Shown here piece by piece: positions 35,082 through 46,325 of a DNA stretch of 64,000 bases; the stretch's first letter is position 1, and each line of letters opens with the position of its first letter. Location of the stretch: assembly GCA_024529925.1 (NCBI GenBank), contig JAFEUB010001203.1, positions 62,001 through 126,000 on the forward strand. The letters are read 5' to 3'. Below the pieces are notes generated by a model. It saw only the letters and a program-made list of their open reading frames with translations. It ran no database searches and was not told the origin of the DNA. This DNA comes from Ophthalmolycus amberensis (Eukaryota; Chordata; Actinopteri; Perciformes; Zoarcidae). The position numbers and the translations under genes are program-made.

Positions 35082-35680
35082 TAATAATATCGTATCGTGA
35101 CTTAAGTATTGTGATAATATCGTATCGTGACTTAAGTATCGTGATAATATCGTATCGTGATAATATCGTATCGTGACTATCGTATTGTGATAATACCGTA
35201 TTGTGACTTAAGTATCGTGATAATATCGTATCGTGATAATATCGTATTGTGACTTAAGTATCGTGATAATATCGTATCGTGATAATATCGTATCGTGACT
35301 ATCGTATTGTGATAATACCGTATCGTGATAATACCGTATCGTGATAATATCGTATCGTGATAATACCGTATCGTGATAATATCGTATCGTGACTATCGTA
35401 TCGTGATAATATCGTATCGTGACTATCGTATTGTGATAATATCGTATTGTGACTTAAGTATCGTGATAATATCGTATCGTGATAATATCGTATTGTGACT
35501 TAAGTATCGTGATAATATCGTATCGTGACTATCGTATCGTGATACTATCGTATTGTGATAATATCGTATTGTGACTTAAGTATCGTGATAATATCGTATC
35601 GTGATAATATCGTATCGTGACTTAAGTATCGTGATAATATCGTATCGTGACTTAAGTATCGTGATAATATCGTATCGTGG
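35082..35680 (+). repeat. Three-unit tandem array in the hAT subterminal region
   Basis: About 39 head-to-tail monomers of three types: A, TAATATCGTATCGTGA (16 bp); B, CTTAAGTATCGTGA (14 bp); and C, CTATCGTATTGTGA (14 bp). Single-base variants exist, mainly TATCGTG versus TATTGTG and AATATC versus AATACC. Units occur in mixed blocks such as A-B-A and A-A-C-A. It ends directly against the right terminal segment of the element. Every unit ends TCGTGA or TTGTGA, so units share one core. No spacers or leader make it CRISPR-like. Confidence 0.95.
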
Positions 35681-35704
35681 GACCTCTGGTGATTCCCACC
35701 CCTA

Positions 35705-35712
35705 GTGTTGAA
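35705..35712 (+). repeat. Right 8-bp target duplication (GTGTTGAA) of hAT element
   Basis: Exact copy of 34031-34038. Confidence 0.92.
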
Positions 35713-37455
35713 TAAATTGGCCTTGATACTTTGACGGTGTCTGATTCAGTGGTCGGGTCCTGGGCTTAAGAATAAATGGAGTGAGAAAAAGTCCTGCTTC
35801 CTCAAAGGGGAAAGTACTGGCAGACTTGTGAGGATGTCAATACCTCTGTCAAGTTAGCATAGACACTGAAATACAAGAGGGGGGCAATACAGTCCAAGAG
35901 TGATGTCTACCACAAGTTAAGGCAGGCATCCACATTTTACAGGCGTCGGCTCAGGATAAACTAAATAAAAGGGTATTGTAGGTAATTTATGCATATATGG
36001 AAATATGCAGGAAAAGTGACTCAGGGATTAAAATGCAAAACAGTGAAAGGAAGCAAAGTAGTACTGTCAAGTGCAGGAGGAGGGAACACAGGAGTGAAGT
36101 GTTTACACAGCAACAAGAAGCAATGCATTTAGGATAGCCTGGTTTCTAGAACATGACAGGAGCAAGACAGATTTAGATTGTACAACAGAAACACTGTTTG
36201 TCTTCTACGTGTCTCCTGGAAGGTAGAAGAAAAGATGTTGCTCACTTTGGCAGCAGACAGGACAACAAACTACTCAAAAGAAGAGAATACTGTAGCTGTC
36301 ATGTCTTTGCTGAAGGCAGATTCACTGGTGGTCTGCAGCTGCCTAGAATACACAAGTAACCAAACACACTTTTGACATTTTCATGTTTAGACTATAAATT
36401 GTGTTTTAGACATTAGTTGAGCTTTTTTTAAATTTCTCTAAACAGGCAAACATTGTCAAAAATGGTTTCCCTACACAGAAACTAGCTACTATTTGATACA
36501 CCTCAGTTTACACCAATTTTCTTCAGGATGTAGAGAGTCTCTCTTTACATTAGCCATGCTCTCACTGTGATCATGCAGAGATTAAAAAGTGTTGGGCTGT
36601 CTGGAAATGCTGCAGAGTGGGCTTTGCTTTTTTTTCGTCAATTGGGTTGTACATGGATACAATTTTGAGTGAAGACAGATCTTTTGCAAAAGCAGCTGCC
36701 ACAAAACAGCTGAATGCTAAACATAATGAATTAATACTGGGATGGAAGTAAAGCCATGCACGGAATAGTTATGCTTCTAAGGAATCATTAAGAGAAGTTG
36801 ATGTGGGGCAATACCAAAGGTTAGGGCAAGAAGATTGATTGTACAGACATTTTAGAAATAGTTCAGTTCATTAAAGTACGATAAATAAAGGAATAGACAA
36901 CTCACTGTAAGTGCAGGTCACCAGAGTCTTTGACAGCAGTCGCATGAGACACACAAAATGTTCGTAAAGTTTAATTTTGTCGGCCCAAGCTGGAGAGAGT
37001 CTAACCAGATGAGTGGCCAAGTAAAGCAGGCTGGAAGACTTGGTGCCAGAGCAACCTGGGAGTCTCTCCTCCATCTGCTCAGATCAGTCTCATTAAGTCG
37101 AACAAGTGGCCCACTGCTCCTCCACTCAGTGCACTCTCTCTATCCCTCATAGCGCACTGCTGTCCTGGGGCAATGATTACATGAAGCCTAACCTTGTAGA
37201 AAATGACATTAGGGAATGCAAAACTATGGTAATGACCCGGCCGCACGGCTCACTGGCTGTCAGTTAACGCTGGCCCTTTCATGAACGCAAATGCTAATGT
37301 ATGCATTTAATGGTAGTGACTTAATGCTTTCCACAACTTTTACTTCATGTGTTGATCATGCATGACTTCTGGTGAGGACACTGAATCATATAATCTATGT
37401 ATTAAACCCTAATTGCAATGCTGACTTATTGTGTGGAGATGGCCTGAAACTAACT
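35713..37455. other. Gene-free stretch
   Basis: No gene recognised. The interval 37190-37330 is rich in ATTA/TAAT words with a short GC-rich centre and might be regulatory; this is inference. Confidence 0.45.
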
Positions 37456-37571
37456 TTTTTTTCAGGAAAACCATTTTGAGAGAAAAGGAATTTTAAACCA
37501 TCAATAGAGAAAGAACTGTTCATCAGTTACAGACTGCATTTATACTTGTGAACTTGTCTACCAGCTAATGA

Positions 37572-38326
37572 ATGGAGTGGGGTAGAAGCAACAGGAGGCC
37601 TCGGGGCCCCTGTTACAACAAGGACCACGCCAGACAGCTGAATTTCACCAGAAGACTATGAGGACCTTAAAGTGTCTCAAATAATCAGCCAGCAGAAGTT
37701 CTCAACAGAGCTCCAGCTTGAGAGAGAAAGAAATGCAGCTCTCCAGCAACAACATCAGCCCAACCTGAGCAATGAAGATGAGCTCAAGGTTGAAAGCAGA
37801 AAGAAGTTAGAGGACCTGGACGCCACAAAGCAGCTGATGGCTGAGAAGGACGCTCTGGTTCACCAGATGGAGGAGGAGATCCAAACCCGACAGAAAAATG
37901 CCTCTGAGAAAGAGAAGACGTTTTTCAAGGACTTCAAGGAGGAGGTCAGTCATGGCCTCCGAACAGAACTCACCCAGCTCAAAGAAGAGCACCGGGACAA
38001 GATTGGGGAGCAGGAGAAGCAGAAGGAGGCTCTTGAAAAGGAGGTGGAGGAGCTGAAGGCTAAGCTGCAAAGTGTTGAAACCCTCAGCGGCTGTCAGGAG
38101 GAGAAGGTGAAGCAGCTTACCACCGAACTCGAGAGACAGGATAGAAACAGACTCTCTCCAGGAACAAGTGGAGGCAAATAAGCTGCTATAGGAGAAGAAC
38201 GCCCTCCCTGATTCACCAAATCCTGAGATGCTGAAAGACTCTGAGGGGAAGAAAAAAAAGAAACTCTCAGCCTGGAAAAAATGGAAACGTTCCATTGATG
38301 AAGAATCCTGGAATGCAATGTACTGT
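37572..38326 (+). pseudogene. Intronless coiled-coil protein pseudogene (family not recognised)
   Basis: A frame open from 37642 to 38181 encodes a highly charged, Glu/Lys/Gln-rich protein with long heptad-like stretches (LEDLDATKQLMAEKDALVHQ, MEEEIQTRQKNASEKEK, LRTELTQLKEEHRDK, ALEKEVEELKAKLQSVE), i.e. a coiled coil. It lacks an ATG. In a different frame, ATG at 37572 opens 29 codons (MEWGRSNRRPRGPCYNKDHA...) that end at a TGA (37659-37661), where the main frame takes over. Near 38135 sense continues in a third frame (SLQEQVEANKLL), hits TAG, then KKKKLSAWKKWKRSIDEESW. Two frameshifts and a stop across one uninterrupted block suggest a retrocopy or dead gene. An AT-rich tail with AATAAA words follows. 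A TTTTTTTTCAG acceptor-like site at 37455-37465 is the alternative clue to a real spliced exon. Confidence 0.6.
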
Positions 38327-38689
38327 ATTATAATGTAATATAGTGTATTATAATATGGCAAAATCTATATTTGATCAAATATAATATAATAAAATCTGTA
38401 TTTAATATAATATACTATAAATATGTGAAAAAAATATAAATAAAATCAACTAATAAAAACAAAACCCCAAAATGAATTCAAAATGTTTTTCTGTTTTGTT
38501 GTATTTTTCTTCATACAGTTGAGTTGGTGACGAAGCATACCACTTGTGTTTGGTCTATACTGGATTAGTTTCATAAGAATCTGCTATTTTATGTATGTAT
38601 TCATTTTTTCTACCAGCTAACAAGTTCCTCTACTTTTAAACAATAATTAAATCACAATCTATGCAGAGTTGCAGTGAACAGATATAAAG
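38327..38689. other. AT-rich stretch after the pseudogene
   Basis: Several AATAAA-like words (for example near 38440 and 38452) could be a decayed 3' UTR. No repeat recognised. Confidence 0.4.
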
Positions 38690-38960
38690 CAGTAGTGTGT
38701 TCACGTGAACGGAGAAAGTCATGGCGAGCGGAGGGGAGGAGGAACTTGAGAAGCCCCCGGCATCATTTAAGTCGCATGTTTGGATAATAATAATGTCGGG
38801 ATAAGGGTGGTGGACAAAACGGTATGCAGGCATTGTTCAATGAAATTATTTTATTAATAAATGGAAAGCAAAGTTATATTTGTCCACCCCCCCCCCCCCC
38901 CCCTTTTTCGTTGCTGATCCGAAAAATGAGGTTGTGATCCGTTGCACCCCTAATGACTTG
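38690..38960 (+). mobile_element. hAT (ZBED) remnant with BED-finger start
   Basis: ATG at 38721 opens MASGGEEELEKPPASFKSHVW, typical of the N-terminus of ZBED-like hAT transposases. After a frame break, RVVDKTVCRHC gives the first Cys pair of a BED zinc finger. The coding part then stops. A C18 run and the phrase GTGATCCGTTGCACCCCTAA follow; the latter is the right-end type of this group of hAT elements. No left end was found, so the copy is a deletion derivative. Confidence 0.7.
38887..38904 (+). repeat. C18 homopolymer
   Basis: Eighteen consecutive C residues inside the hAT remnant. Confidence 0.95.
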
Positions 38961-41590
38961 TCAGACTTTCTGCATGTGTAGCTGTGCCTGTTCAAATGTA
39001 ATTGGACCATCATACAGTACGGCCTCTTCTATATGATATAGTATAGTAGCTCACACAGCAGTTGTACGGAGGTGGTCAGGGCTGAAGGAACACTGTAACA
39101 CTGGACCGTGACACTGGAGTCCGTGGTTGGAGTCCTAGGAACAGATGATTGAGGACAAAGTCCCGCGTCGGATCAGGCTGTCTGTGTATGATAAAGAGAG
39201 TGTTTGAAGAGGTCAGCTGCTGGATGACGTGACTCCTCTGGGAACCCTTAGTGAACTCCGAATAACAGCAGAGGTGAGGTGCGATTGCACCATGTTTGTT
39301 TTTTACCGTCTTTTTCTGTCATTGAAAACTGAATGCAGTGTGTTGCAGGAATGGCAGTAAGACAAGCTGCCTTTCTTCACAGCAGAGGACGGAGTCACTG
39401 TTCTGAGCTCAGGCATGATGATGTTAATGTCATTTTATGTCATGTAATAGCACAATAATGCGAGTACACCCTTTTAAAGAGCAATGAACCTATAATTCTT
39501 AACAATATTCTGACATTTGAAACGGAATGTGAGAAAATGTAAATATCCTAAATATATCACACAATTAGTTAATTGTACAGTTGTACTTCTGTAGAGGATT
39601 AAGTGTGACTAAGTGCCTCTTTTCTACTCTGTTTGATGTAGAAGAGCCACATTTGATCTTGGCCATAGATTGATGAACAATTGCCGCAATTAAGAAGACA
39701 TGGATCTTTGCACTTGTTCCCTGAATGAACCGGCTGACAGGAGAGTAGTTCAGGGCAACCGTGTTGCTTTGTTTTTATGGCCAATGTGTATTACGGGAAC
39801 ACCACCTGCGCATTCTAGGGCCCCGTCTGTCCCCTGCCTCACGCTTTCTTCTGTGTCGTGTCTGCGGCAGAGCAATTTTCTAATCAAGGTTTAATTAGAA
39901 AGGGGAAGCTCGGCGTCTCCCCTCTTGATGATCGACAAAGCAGCTAAATTGTCAAGCCTGTGGAGTCTCTAATGGGAAAAGTTGAGGGGCCCTGGGTGGC
40001 TATGCAGCCAATGAGACTACAGCATTGAAAGAAAGATCATGAATCTTCACTATGAAGCAATTGCAAAAGCTGCTGAAAGGACATTCTCTAACCATTCGCT
40101 ATGTCATTTGGCTTCGTGGTGAACCGTTTTTATAGGCGCCCGGACCTCTTTGAAATGTGAAGGGGGAAATTCAGGGAAGATAGGTTGTAGATGGAAAGAA
40201 AGGACGCGACGATCATTTACTTTTTGCTCGAGGAGCCACATGAAACAACGTGACAGATGTGGCAGGAGTGGGGCTAATATTGGCTGAATGCCATGCTCTG
40301 TGGGTGATGCAAAGTAGCTTGACATTTAAGGAGCAGAGGCTGCGTGTAATTGGAGCTTTGGCCTCTCGGTGGCTACCCTTCTCCCACTGTGACTCAGGAC
40401 AAAGCCAACAGCTGTGAAAAATGCTGAGCCGCCCACTAAATGAACAACTGAAAGCCAAGTCAGGGCAAATTGGTCAAATCTTCTACCTGTTCTTTTTTTT
40501 AATGGGAGGAGAAACTGGAGACTCTGCTGCTCAACAATTTGCATTGACAGCTATATTTTAAGTAAGATACACAATTTACACACCTCATTTGTGGAGATGG
40601 GGAATCTGTGAAGTTCATGGAGGTATAAAGAATTACAGCCAGGGCAGACCACTCATTCCTGATGGTTATCCCTGCTACAGACCTCTGTCTGAACACTTGA
40701 CTTCACTCTCTCCTCTTTAATTTGTCTCTCCCAAAAGTCAGAAAAACAGTAATTCCAATGGTATCATAAAAAGGCAATAAACTGACATTAAACGGCATAT
40801 TCATATGCGATCCCGCTCATAAAACTATGTAGATTAACTGCCCCTCTCTTAGAGATGAAAGGGCAGGGGGCAAGCGAGGATTTACTGCCTTAACGACCAA
40901 AGCGACATAACACTGACTGTCTGCAGGCTGCTGCCTATATGTCATCTCTTGAGATGTACTGTGCCACAGCCAAGTTAGCAAATCAAGCACCAGCTGCTGT
41001 GCTTGTAGACACAGGCTGAACCACTTCTTCATCTGTAGCGCCAGCAGCATAGGTGGCTTCATCATCTCATGATACTATGAGCTGAAGTATCCCTAAATAT
41101 ATAGGTATCCCTACAATACTTTTAATTTGATGATGAGGCAAAATTGTAGGTTGTTATTTGATGTTGAAACATCATCATCGTCAGCATTTAGCTGCCAATA
41201 TACAATTTATCTCAACATTTAAAATGTCCTATGAGAACAAAAGAGACAATGAATATGCTTGCAAAAGGGTATTGACGAGAAAGTCTGCAACATATGTTCA
41301 GGCCACCTATTTGAAACCCTCTATATTGTATTTTTGTTTTCTGCAGTTTTGTTTTCATAGCTCAACGTCTGAAATATTTATACGATAGAAGGCCTCCAAC
41401 ATTTCCTCTGTTAAGTGTACAATACGTGGTCTGCATGGCTCTACTGTACATCAGAAAGCTTCAGTTCCCATGAATGCACAGGAGCAGCTCTGCTCACTGA
41501 TGCTGTTTAAAGCCGCTGTGTAAAATACACAGTCATTTCCTCCCACAGTCTGGGTGGAGGGTTGTTTGAGGCCATGACCCTGTAAAACCT

Positions 41591-41618
41591 CCCCCCCCCC
41601 CCCCCCCCCCCCCCCCCC
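41591..41618 (+). repeat. C28 homopolymer
   Basis: Twenty-eight consecutive C residues after AAAACCT, the longest homopolymer in the window. Confidence 0.95.
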
Positions 41619-42021
41619 GCTACCCACCCAATTACACTTTTACAGACTGCTCTAGACTCCCGTTGCTTGGCTCAACTCTACTCAATTTCCCCCGTCTGTC
41701 AATATGAATTGAGATCTTGCGCAGATGGCCCCATTGTGGCAGTCAAAATGATATATTATATTTAACGAGTGTCATATCAAATTACCTGCAAGGAAACAGC
41801 TCATATAGCATACCAGTGAAACGCTGAGTGTGCCCAAAGGCTGTTACTGCAATGAGTCCAAAGGGAAGCTGCAGGACTGGAAGAACTCTGAGGAGCATAA
41901 GGAGATGTTCTTTGTGTAGACTGTAGTGATTACTGTGCTGTTTAGCCCTCACATTACTACACCTCCTCACTATCGAATCAAATTGCTGCTGGCTAATAAA
42001 TTCAAACAACAGGGGGTGTAG

Positions 42022-42038
42022 CCCCCCCCCCCCCCCCC
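42022..42038 (+). repeat. C17 homopolymer
   Basis: Seventeen consecutive C residues, about 400 bases after the C28 run. Confidence 0.95.
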
Positions 42039-43185
42039 ACACCTTTCCATGCCCAAATCAATCGTGTCCACACTTGGCTGACAGCTTAATCGCCTGTACT
42101 GCCTGACCCAACAAAATAAAAGCCCTTTGTGCTGGCCCAGCACTTTCCCTCCCCCTCTCCCTCTCTGACCTTGCTAAAGCCAATAAACTCCACTCCTCCT
42201 CCACACTCTCCCCCAGCGGTGTCTCTTTCAGAGGACGGAGACCAGATAACACATGTAATAAGTGCGTCCATCCTCTCCATCGATGGGAGTGCCGATCCAA
42301 AGCAGGTATTAATAAAGAATGGGTGCTTGACCGAGGCAGGGCAATGATTTTGCTTGATACAGATATCGATAAGAAATTCAATAGAGACTGTTGTCAGAAA
42401 GAATCAGGCCCAGTATTGGTCCATTGTCTGCCTAAGATCCTCTGGCATGCTTTGGCTGATAGCAAAACAGAAGTGACCCCATCACAAAATCGATGCAGCC
42501 GCTGCATTCTGAGAGCAAAGCTGTTTCTCCACTTGACTGCCTTTTTGGAAAACACAATCCAATCTGGCTTTATTGGTTTCGCAGTGAGTGTTAAGGTGAT
42601 TGCCGCTGATCTGGTCTGTTGGTTAATGGAGCACGAAACTTCAGACTTAAAGCTGAGCTCTGAAACTTTCACCGTGTTCACGCCACATAAAGGTGACATG
42701 CAGCGCACACACACCGCGTTTGTGTTGTCGATGTCGTTGATGTCATGAAAATGCAATTGACGTATCAAGTAACATTAATATCACATGAGCTTGTGGCAAT
42801 CTGCACCTTTAAGCACCCTGTTTACAAACACACACCCAGCAGCACCACCCACATGAAGAATACTGTAAACTCAAGTGAATACATGAAACAATCAAATGGC
42901 ATCATTCATCACGTTTCTCACACGGTTTGACATTTTTCGAGCTTTGACTGGCGATTTTTTTAGTTATGTCATACTGTCGTGCCTCTTCTGTAATGTTTTT
43001 ATTGCTCCCAATTGGAGAATTTGCACCACCAACTGTTTAATACGCCCAGCCTATACATATACACATAGTATATCACATCTCATTTTGAGATACTGTAAGA
43101 CATCTTATTCTTAATGAGAGAATATAAATATAATTCAACCATCTACAAAGGATTCAATGCCATTGCGAGTTTACACACAACGGCA

Positions 43186-43208
43186 ATATATATATATATA
43201 TATATATA
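43186..43208 (+). repeat. (TA)n microsatellite
   Basis: About 11 TA units preceded by CGGCAA. Confidence 0.9.
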
Positions 43209-44469
43209 CAAACACACAAAAGAAGACAAAGGATACAGCTGTCTTTCTAGTATTGGCAAGAGAAGGCAGCATAATTTGGCCTACATTTGTAGGAGCTGTT
43301 GGAGTAAGCCAGCCTTTTTGACCCATTGCGATGTGTTCAATATTGAAATGCACACGTACAAGGTGGCGTCCCCGAGACACTGTTTCCATTCTGCTGTGTT
43401 AGTTTAGAAGTCCCATGAGGGACTTTGAAGTGTGATGGATTAGCATTGCTTGTGAAAGTAGTTGGCACAGTCCACAGATAAAAGTGCAGTCTGATAAAAT
43501 ATGTTTACTCTCCCACGTCTGTCTGCCAGCCTCGCATTCTTTCGACGTGTTCTGCTCCAATTACTACCACCACGAAGCCGCTAATTCTATGAATACAACA
43601 ACAGCTTTAATTAGGCCTGCCTGTAATCTCAGCACCGGGAAACGGATTGCCACAGGTAAAGAAACACTCCATAGAAATGATACTACATCCTGCTGGGGGG
43701 GTGAAAGTAGGAAATGAAATGGAGCGATACAATTGAAATGTGATCCCAACGGAAATTAGCATGCTGAAATAGGCCTGAAAATATTTATGAACCATCACAG
43801 CTGTTTCTTTCTTGTCGTTAGTTCATCTTTTTTTCAGTTTTTTAAATTACTGCTGCATACAATACCTCCTTCAGAAGTGAATCACACAGACTTTGGTGCA
43901 CACACACTTTCACTCAAATGAGAAAATACAAGATGCAGGGTGTCCTATTATCAGGGCTATGAGCAGACCTTTATTTTGGAGGCGCAGAGGACTGTGGTGC
44001 CAGGAGAGAAAACGATCCGTCACATAACTTTTACAACTGTTTGCTTGTTTACAACCCGTCTGATTGTCTCATGTTAATCATGTATTTATTCCGCGATAGA
44101 CTGAAATGAGTTGGAATGCTTACCAAGTGCTGTTTCTATGTGGCAGTGTTTGCCAAACAGTTGCTTGATGATTACAAGTGTGCACTGCTGCCTGTTGTAT
44201 CAAACAATGGCTTCTAATTTATAATTAAGGCTCACATCACCATATATCAGCGCAGAAGATGCAACTGCAAGCTGCTATCAATTAAGTTTGAAGAAAAATC
44301 TGTCGATGTCAATAACGTATGGCTTCTATTTTACTTCTTATTTCAGGAATAGTGGGCATGAATAGTGACTTGTGTGTTACTTTTAGGTCTGTTTTGCATC
44401 CACATGTATTTAGTTTGCAGATGCTTTGTCCAAATACAAATGAGGTACAGTATAAACCATAAAGGAAAA

Positions 44470-45015
44470 GCCTTCAGTTCCATGTTCCACCTGGGCTGCT
44501 GGTGATCTCGTCCTTCACCCGTCTCTGCAAAGAGCCACAGCTCCGTGTAGAGAGGGTGAGAAGGGTTATGCAGGATGGACTTTGATTTTGTCGTCCATCC
44601 TCCTCTCTGCCACTGCCTCCGCACTGTTCATTTCCAACCCGATCACCTCGCTGGCCTTCCTTTAACAGCTTGTTGGGACTGCTCACTCCAAGTCTTGGTG
44701 CCAGCACCCAAGCACAACAGAGCTACTGGCAGCACTCTGCTCTGTCCTTTCCTGAAGAGGGCTTCACTGTTGTGAGTCCAGTCCAGTCTTATATTGATTC
44801 GGACATCAAGGACACTTGTATGAGCCCACCTTCTTCACTCCCCCTCCCTGGAGGACAACCAGGACAAGGGGCCTCCTGCTCCTCCGGTTGTCCACCACAA
44901 GCTCATTGGGTCTATGCACCATGTGACGAAGCCCTCTATCAGTTCTCTGTACTCCTCTGTAACAGTAGTGAAGACGGCATGTTTCTCACTGGAAATGATG
45001 GAATCATACATGTAG
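44470..45015 (-). mobile_element. Degenerate LINE fragment (reverse transcriptase C-terminal region)
   Basis: On the minus strand, scattered across three frames, are phrases of a non-LTR retrotransposon polymerase: TEEYRELIEGFVTWC (about 44955), EMNSAEAVAERRMDDKIK (about 44625) and ILHNPSHPLYTEL (about 44570). In related fish LINEs these occur in this order, the first just after the polymerase active-site region and the last near the C-terminus. At least two frameshifts and a large missing section separate them, so this is an old fragment. Clade not determined. The 156-codon plus-strand frame at 44670-45140 is the antisense shadow. Confidence 0.65.
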
Positions 45016-45809
45016 TGATAACTTTCACTTGGCCAAGAAATAAGAAATACACAAAATACCTTTTTATTAAATTCCTTCAAAGTCTTTACATAATGAGTCT
45101 GGACAGATTGCAACATGACTGTGAGGTAGTTATTAGTTAAACTTCAAATCCACCTGATGGCTGGAGGTAGTAGTCACCTTGCAGATACAGATTGTTCTAA
45201 TAAAACAATATTAGATTATTAAACCTAAAGTATGATGCATTGCTATAGATGAAACTAATATCATGTAACCAAATTACCCGTGCCACCAACCTGCTCCAAC
45301 CTTAAATAAAAAATCCAATTCATTAAATTCAGTCGCACCATTTTCATTTTTATTAAAGGTCTTTATAATGACATAACATGAACACATTCAGTAACTCTCT
45401 ACTGCCTACAGTATCTTTTAAAAAGTGATTTCTACGGTTTAAGAACAGAATGTCATGGCAGTTGTCTTGTTGGCCACTTAAACATGCATATTCATAATAG
45501 AATGTGTTGTTCGAGCCAAGAGCTTTGAGACTTTGGTTCCAGCTTTTTAATGGCTGCAGATTCAGAAAACTCTTATAAGAGAAGGGCATGTTGGTGCTGA
45601 GGCTGTAAGCTCAGCAGAGAGTAGGTGCCGTCCCTCGATTTAACTGTAGCTAATCCAGCAGATAGCCTTTAATGTGCTGTAATAAAACATAAGTTTGAAA
45701 ATGTATTGCTTATCGGTGTGCTGTTCTACCAATAAACTGCACTCGACAGCTTAAAGGAACATTCTTAATGTTAATATAGCAGCACATTACTATGATATAT
45801 GTGAAGATA
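45016..45809. other. Gene-free stretch
   Basis: AAGTATGATGCATTGCTATA near 45228 may be a scrap of the repeat interrupted by the solo LTR. No gene. Confidence 0.4.
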
Positions 45810-46140
45810 TAGTGGATTAATGTCTACCTGAGCAGAGAATGAAGTCACTGTCCCTCTGTGTGTTGTTATCTGAGCTTCTCTTTGCCAGCTTTTAGGGCAT
45901 GTTAGTTCATGTGAGCGTGCTCCACTGGTTAGCTCACGCCGCCACTCTACACTGCTCTCATAGTTACAGCTGATAACGCCGTCTTGACCATCAGCATAGC
46001 ACCTGGTTCCCCCTCAGGTAAACACTGTTAGCTTTGTCAGCTTGTCTGCCATATTGTGCACTGTTAGCGCTGTAAGCACTGTTAGCTGTGAGACGCTGTT
46101 AAAAGCCGCTGAGACGCAATCGTAATGCTCCTAGTCTCAG
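45810..46140 (+). repeat. Dispersed repeat, copy 1 of a pair in this window
   Basis: TATAGTGGATTAATGTCTAC, CCTGAGCAGAGAATGAAGTC, CATGTGAGCGTGCTCCACTG and GTTACAGCTGATAAC recur with few changes and in the same order and orientation at 61214-61386. CTGTTAGC words are frequent at the right side. Confidence 0.8.
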
Positions 46141-46309
46141 ACCTTGCGCCAATAAAAGATGGGGTTGACAACATTGTAATTATAATCAATGATAATTATC
46201 ATTATGAATGAAACAACGAACATGGCTGTTGACGCACAATGAGTGCACGGGCATGATATACATATATGCACTGGCTTTACATACTAAAAGTAAAGTATTA
46301 AGTGTTATT

Positions 46310-46325
46310 AGGAATGTCAAAGCAT
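46310..46325 (+). repeat. Left 16-bp target duplication of the L1-like insertion
   Basis: AGGAATGTCAAAGCAT, repeated exactly at 48729-48744. Confidence 0.93.

Larger units (their letters stand above)
34039..35704 (+). mobile_element. hAT transposon with both ends and 8-bp target duplication
   Basis: The element begins TAGGGGTGGG and ends CCCACCCCTA, a 10-bp perfect terminal inverted repeat. The exact 8-bp duplication GTGTTGAA on both sides is the hallmark length for the hAT superfamily. At 1666 bp it is much shorter than an autonomous ZBED-type hAT. It contains a broken transposase piece (34290-34745), a possible nested insertion (34785-34960), and a right subterminal region expanded into a 600-bp tandem array (35082-35680). 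Its intact ends could in principle be recognised by a related transposase supplied from elsewhere; that is inference. Confidence 0.92.
38961..44395. other. Gene-free stretch
   Basis: Frames of 100-141 codons on both strands near 42060-42770 overlap each other and lack family features. C-runs at 41591 and 42022 and a TA microsatellite at 43186 are listed separately. I see no transposon. Confidence 0.45.

Noticed and set aside
35082..35680. CRISPR-like array
   Set aside because: Units are contiguous with no unique spacers, lie inside a hAT transposon, and the genome is vertebrate.
42323..42768. Overlapping 141-codon plus and 124-codon minus frames
   Set aside because: The frames are mutually antisense and neither shows family features.
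44670..45140. 156-codon plus-strand frame
   Set aside because: It is antisense to the degenerate LINE on the minus strand.
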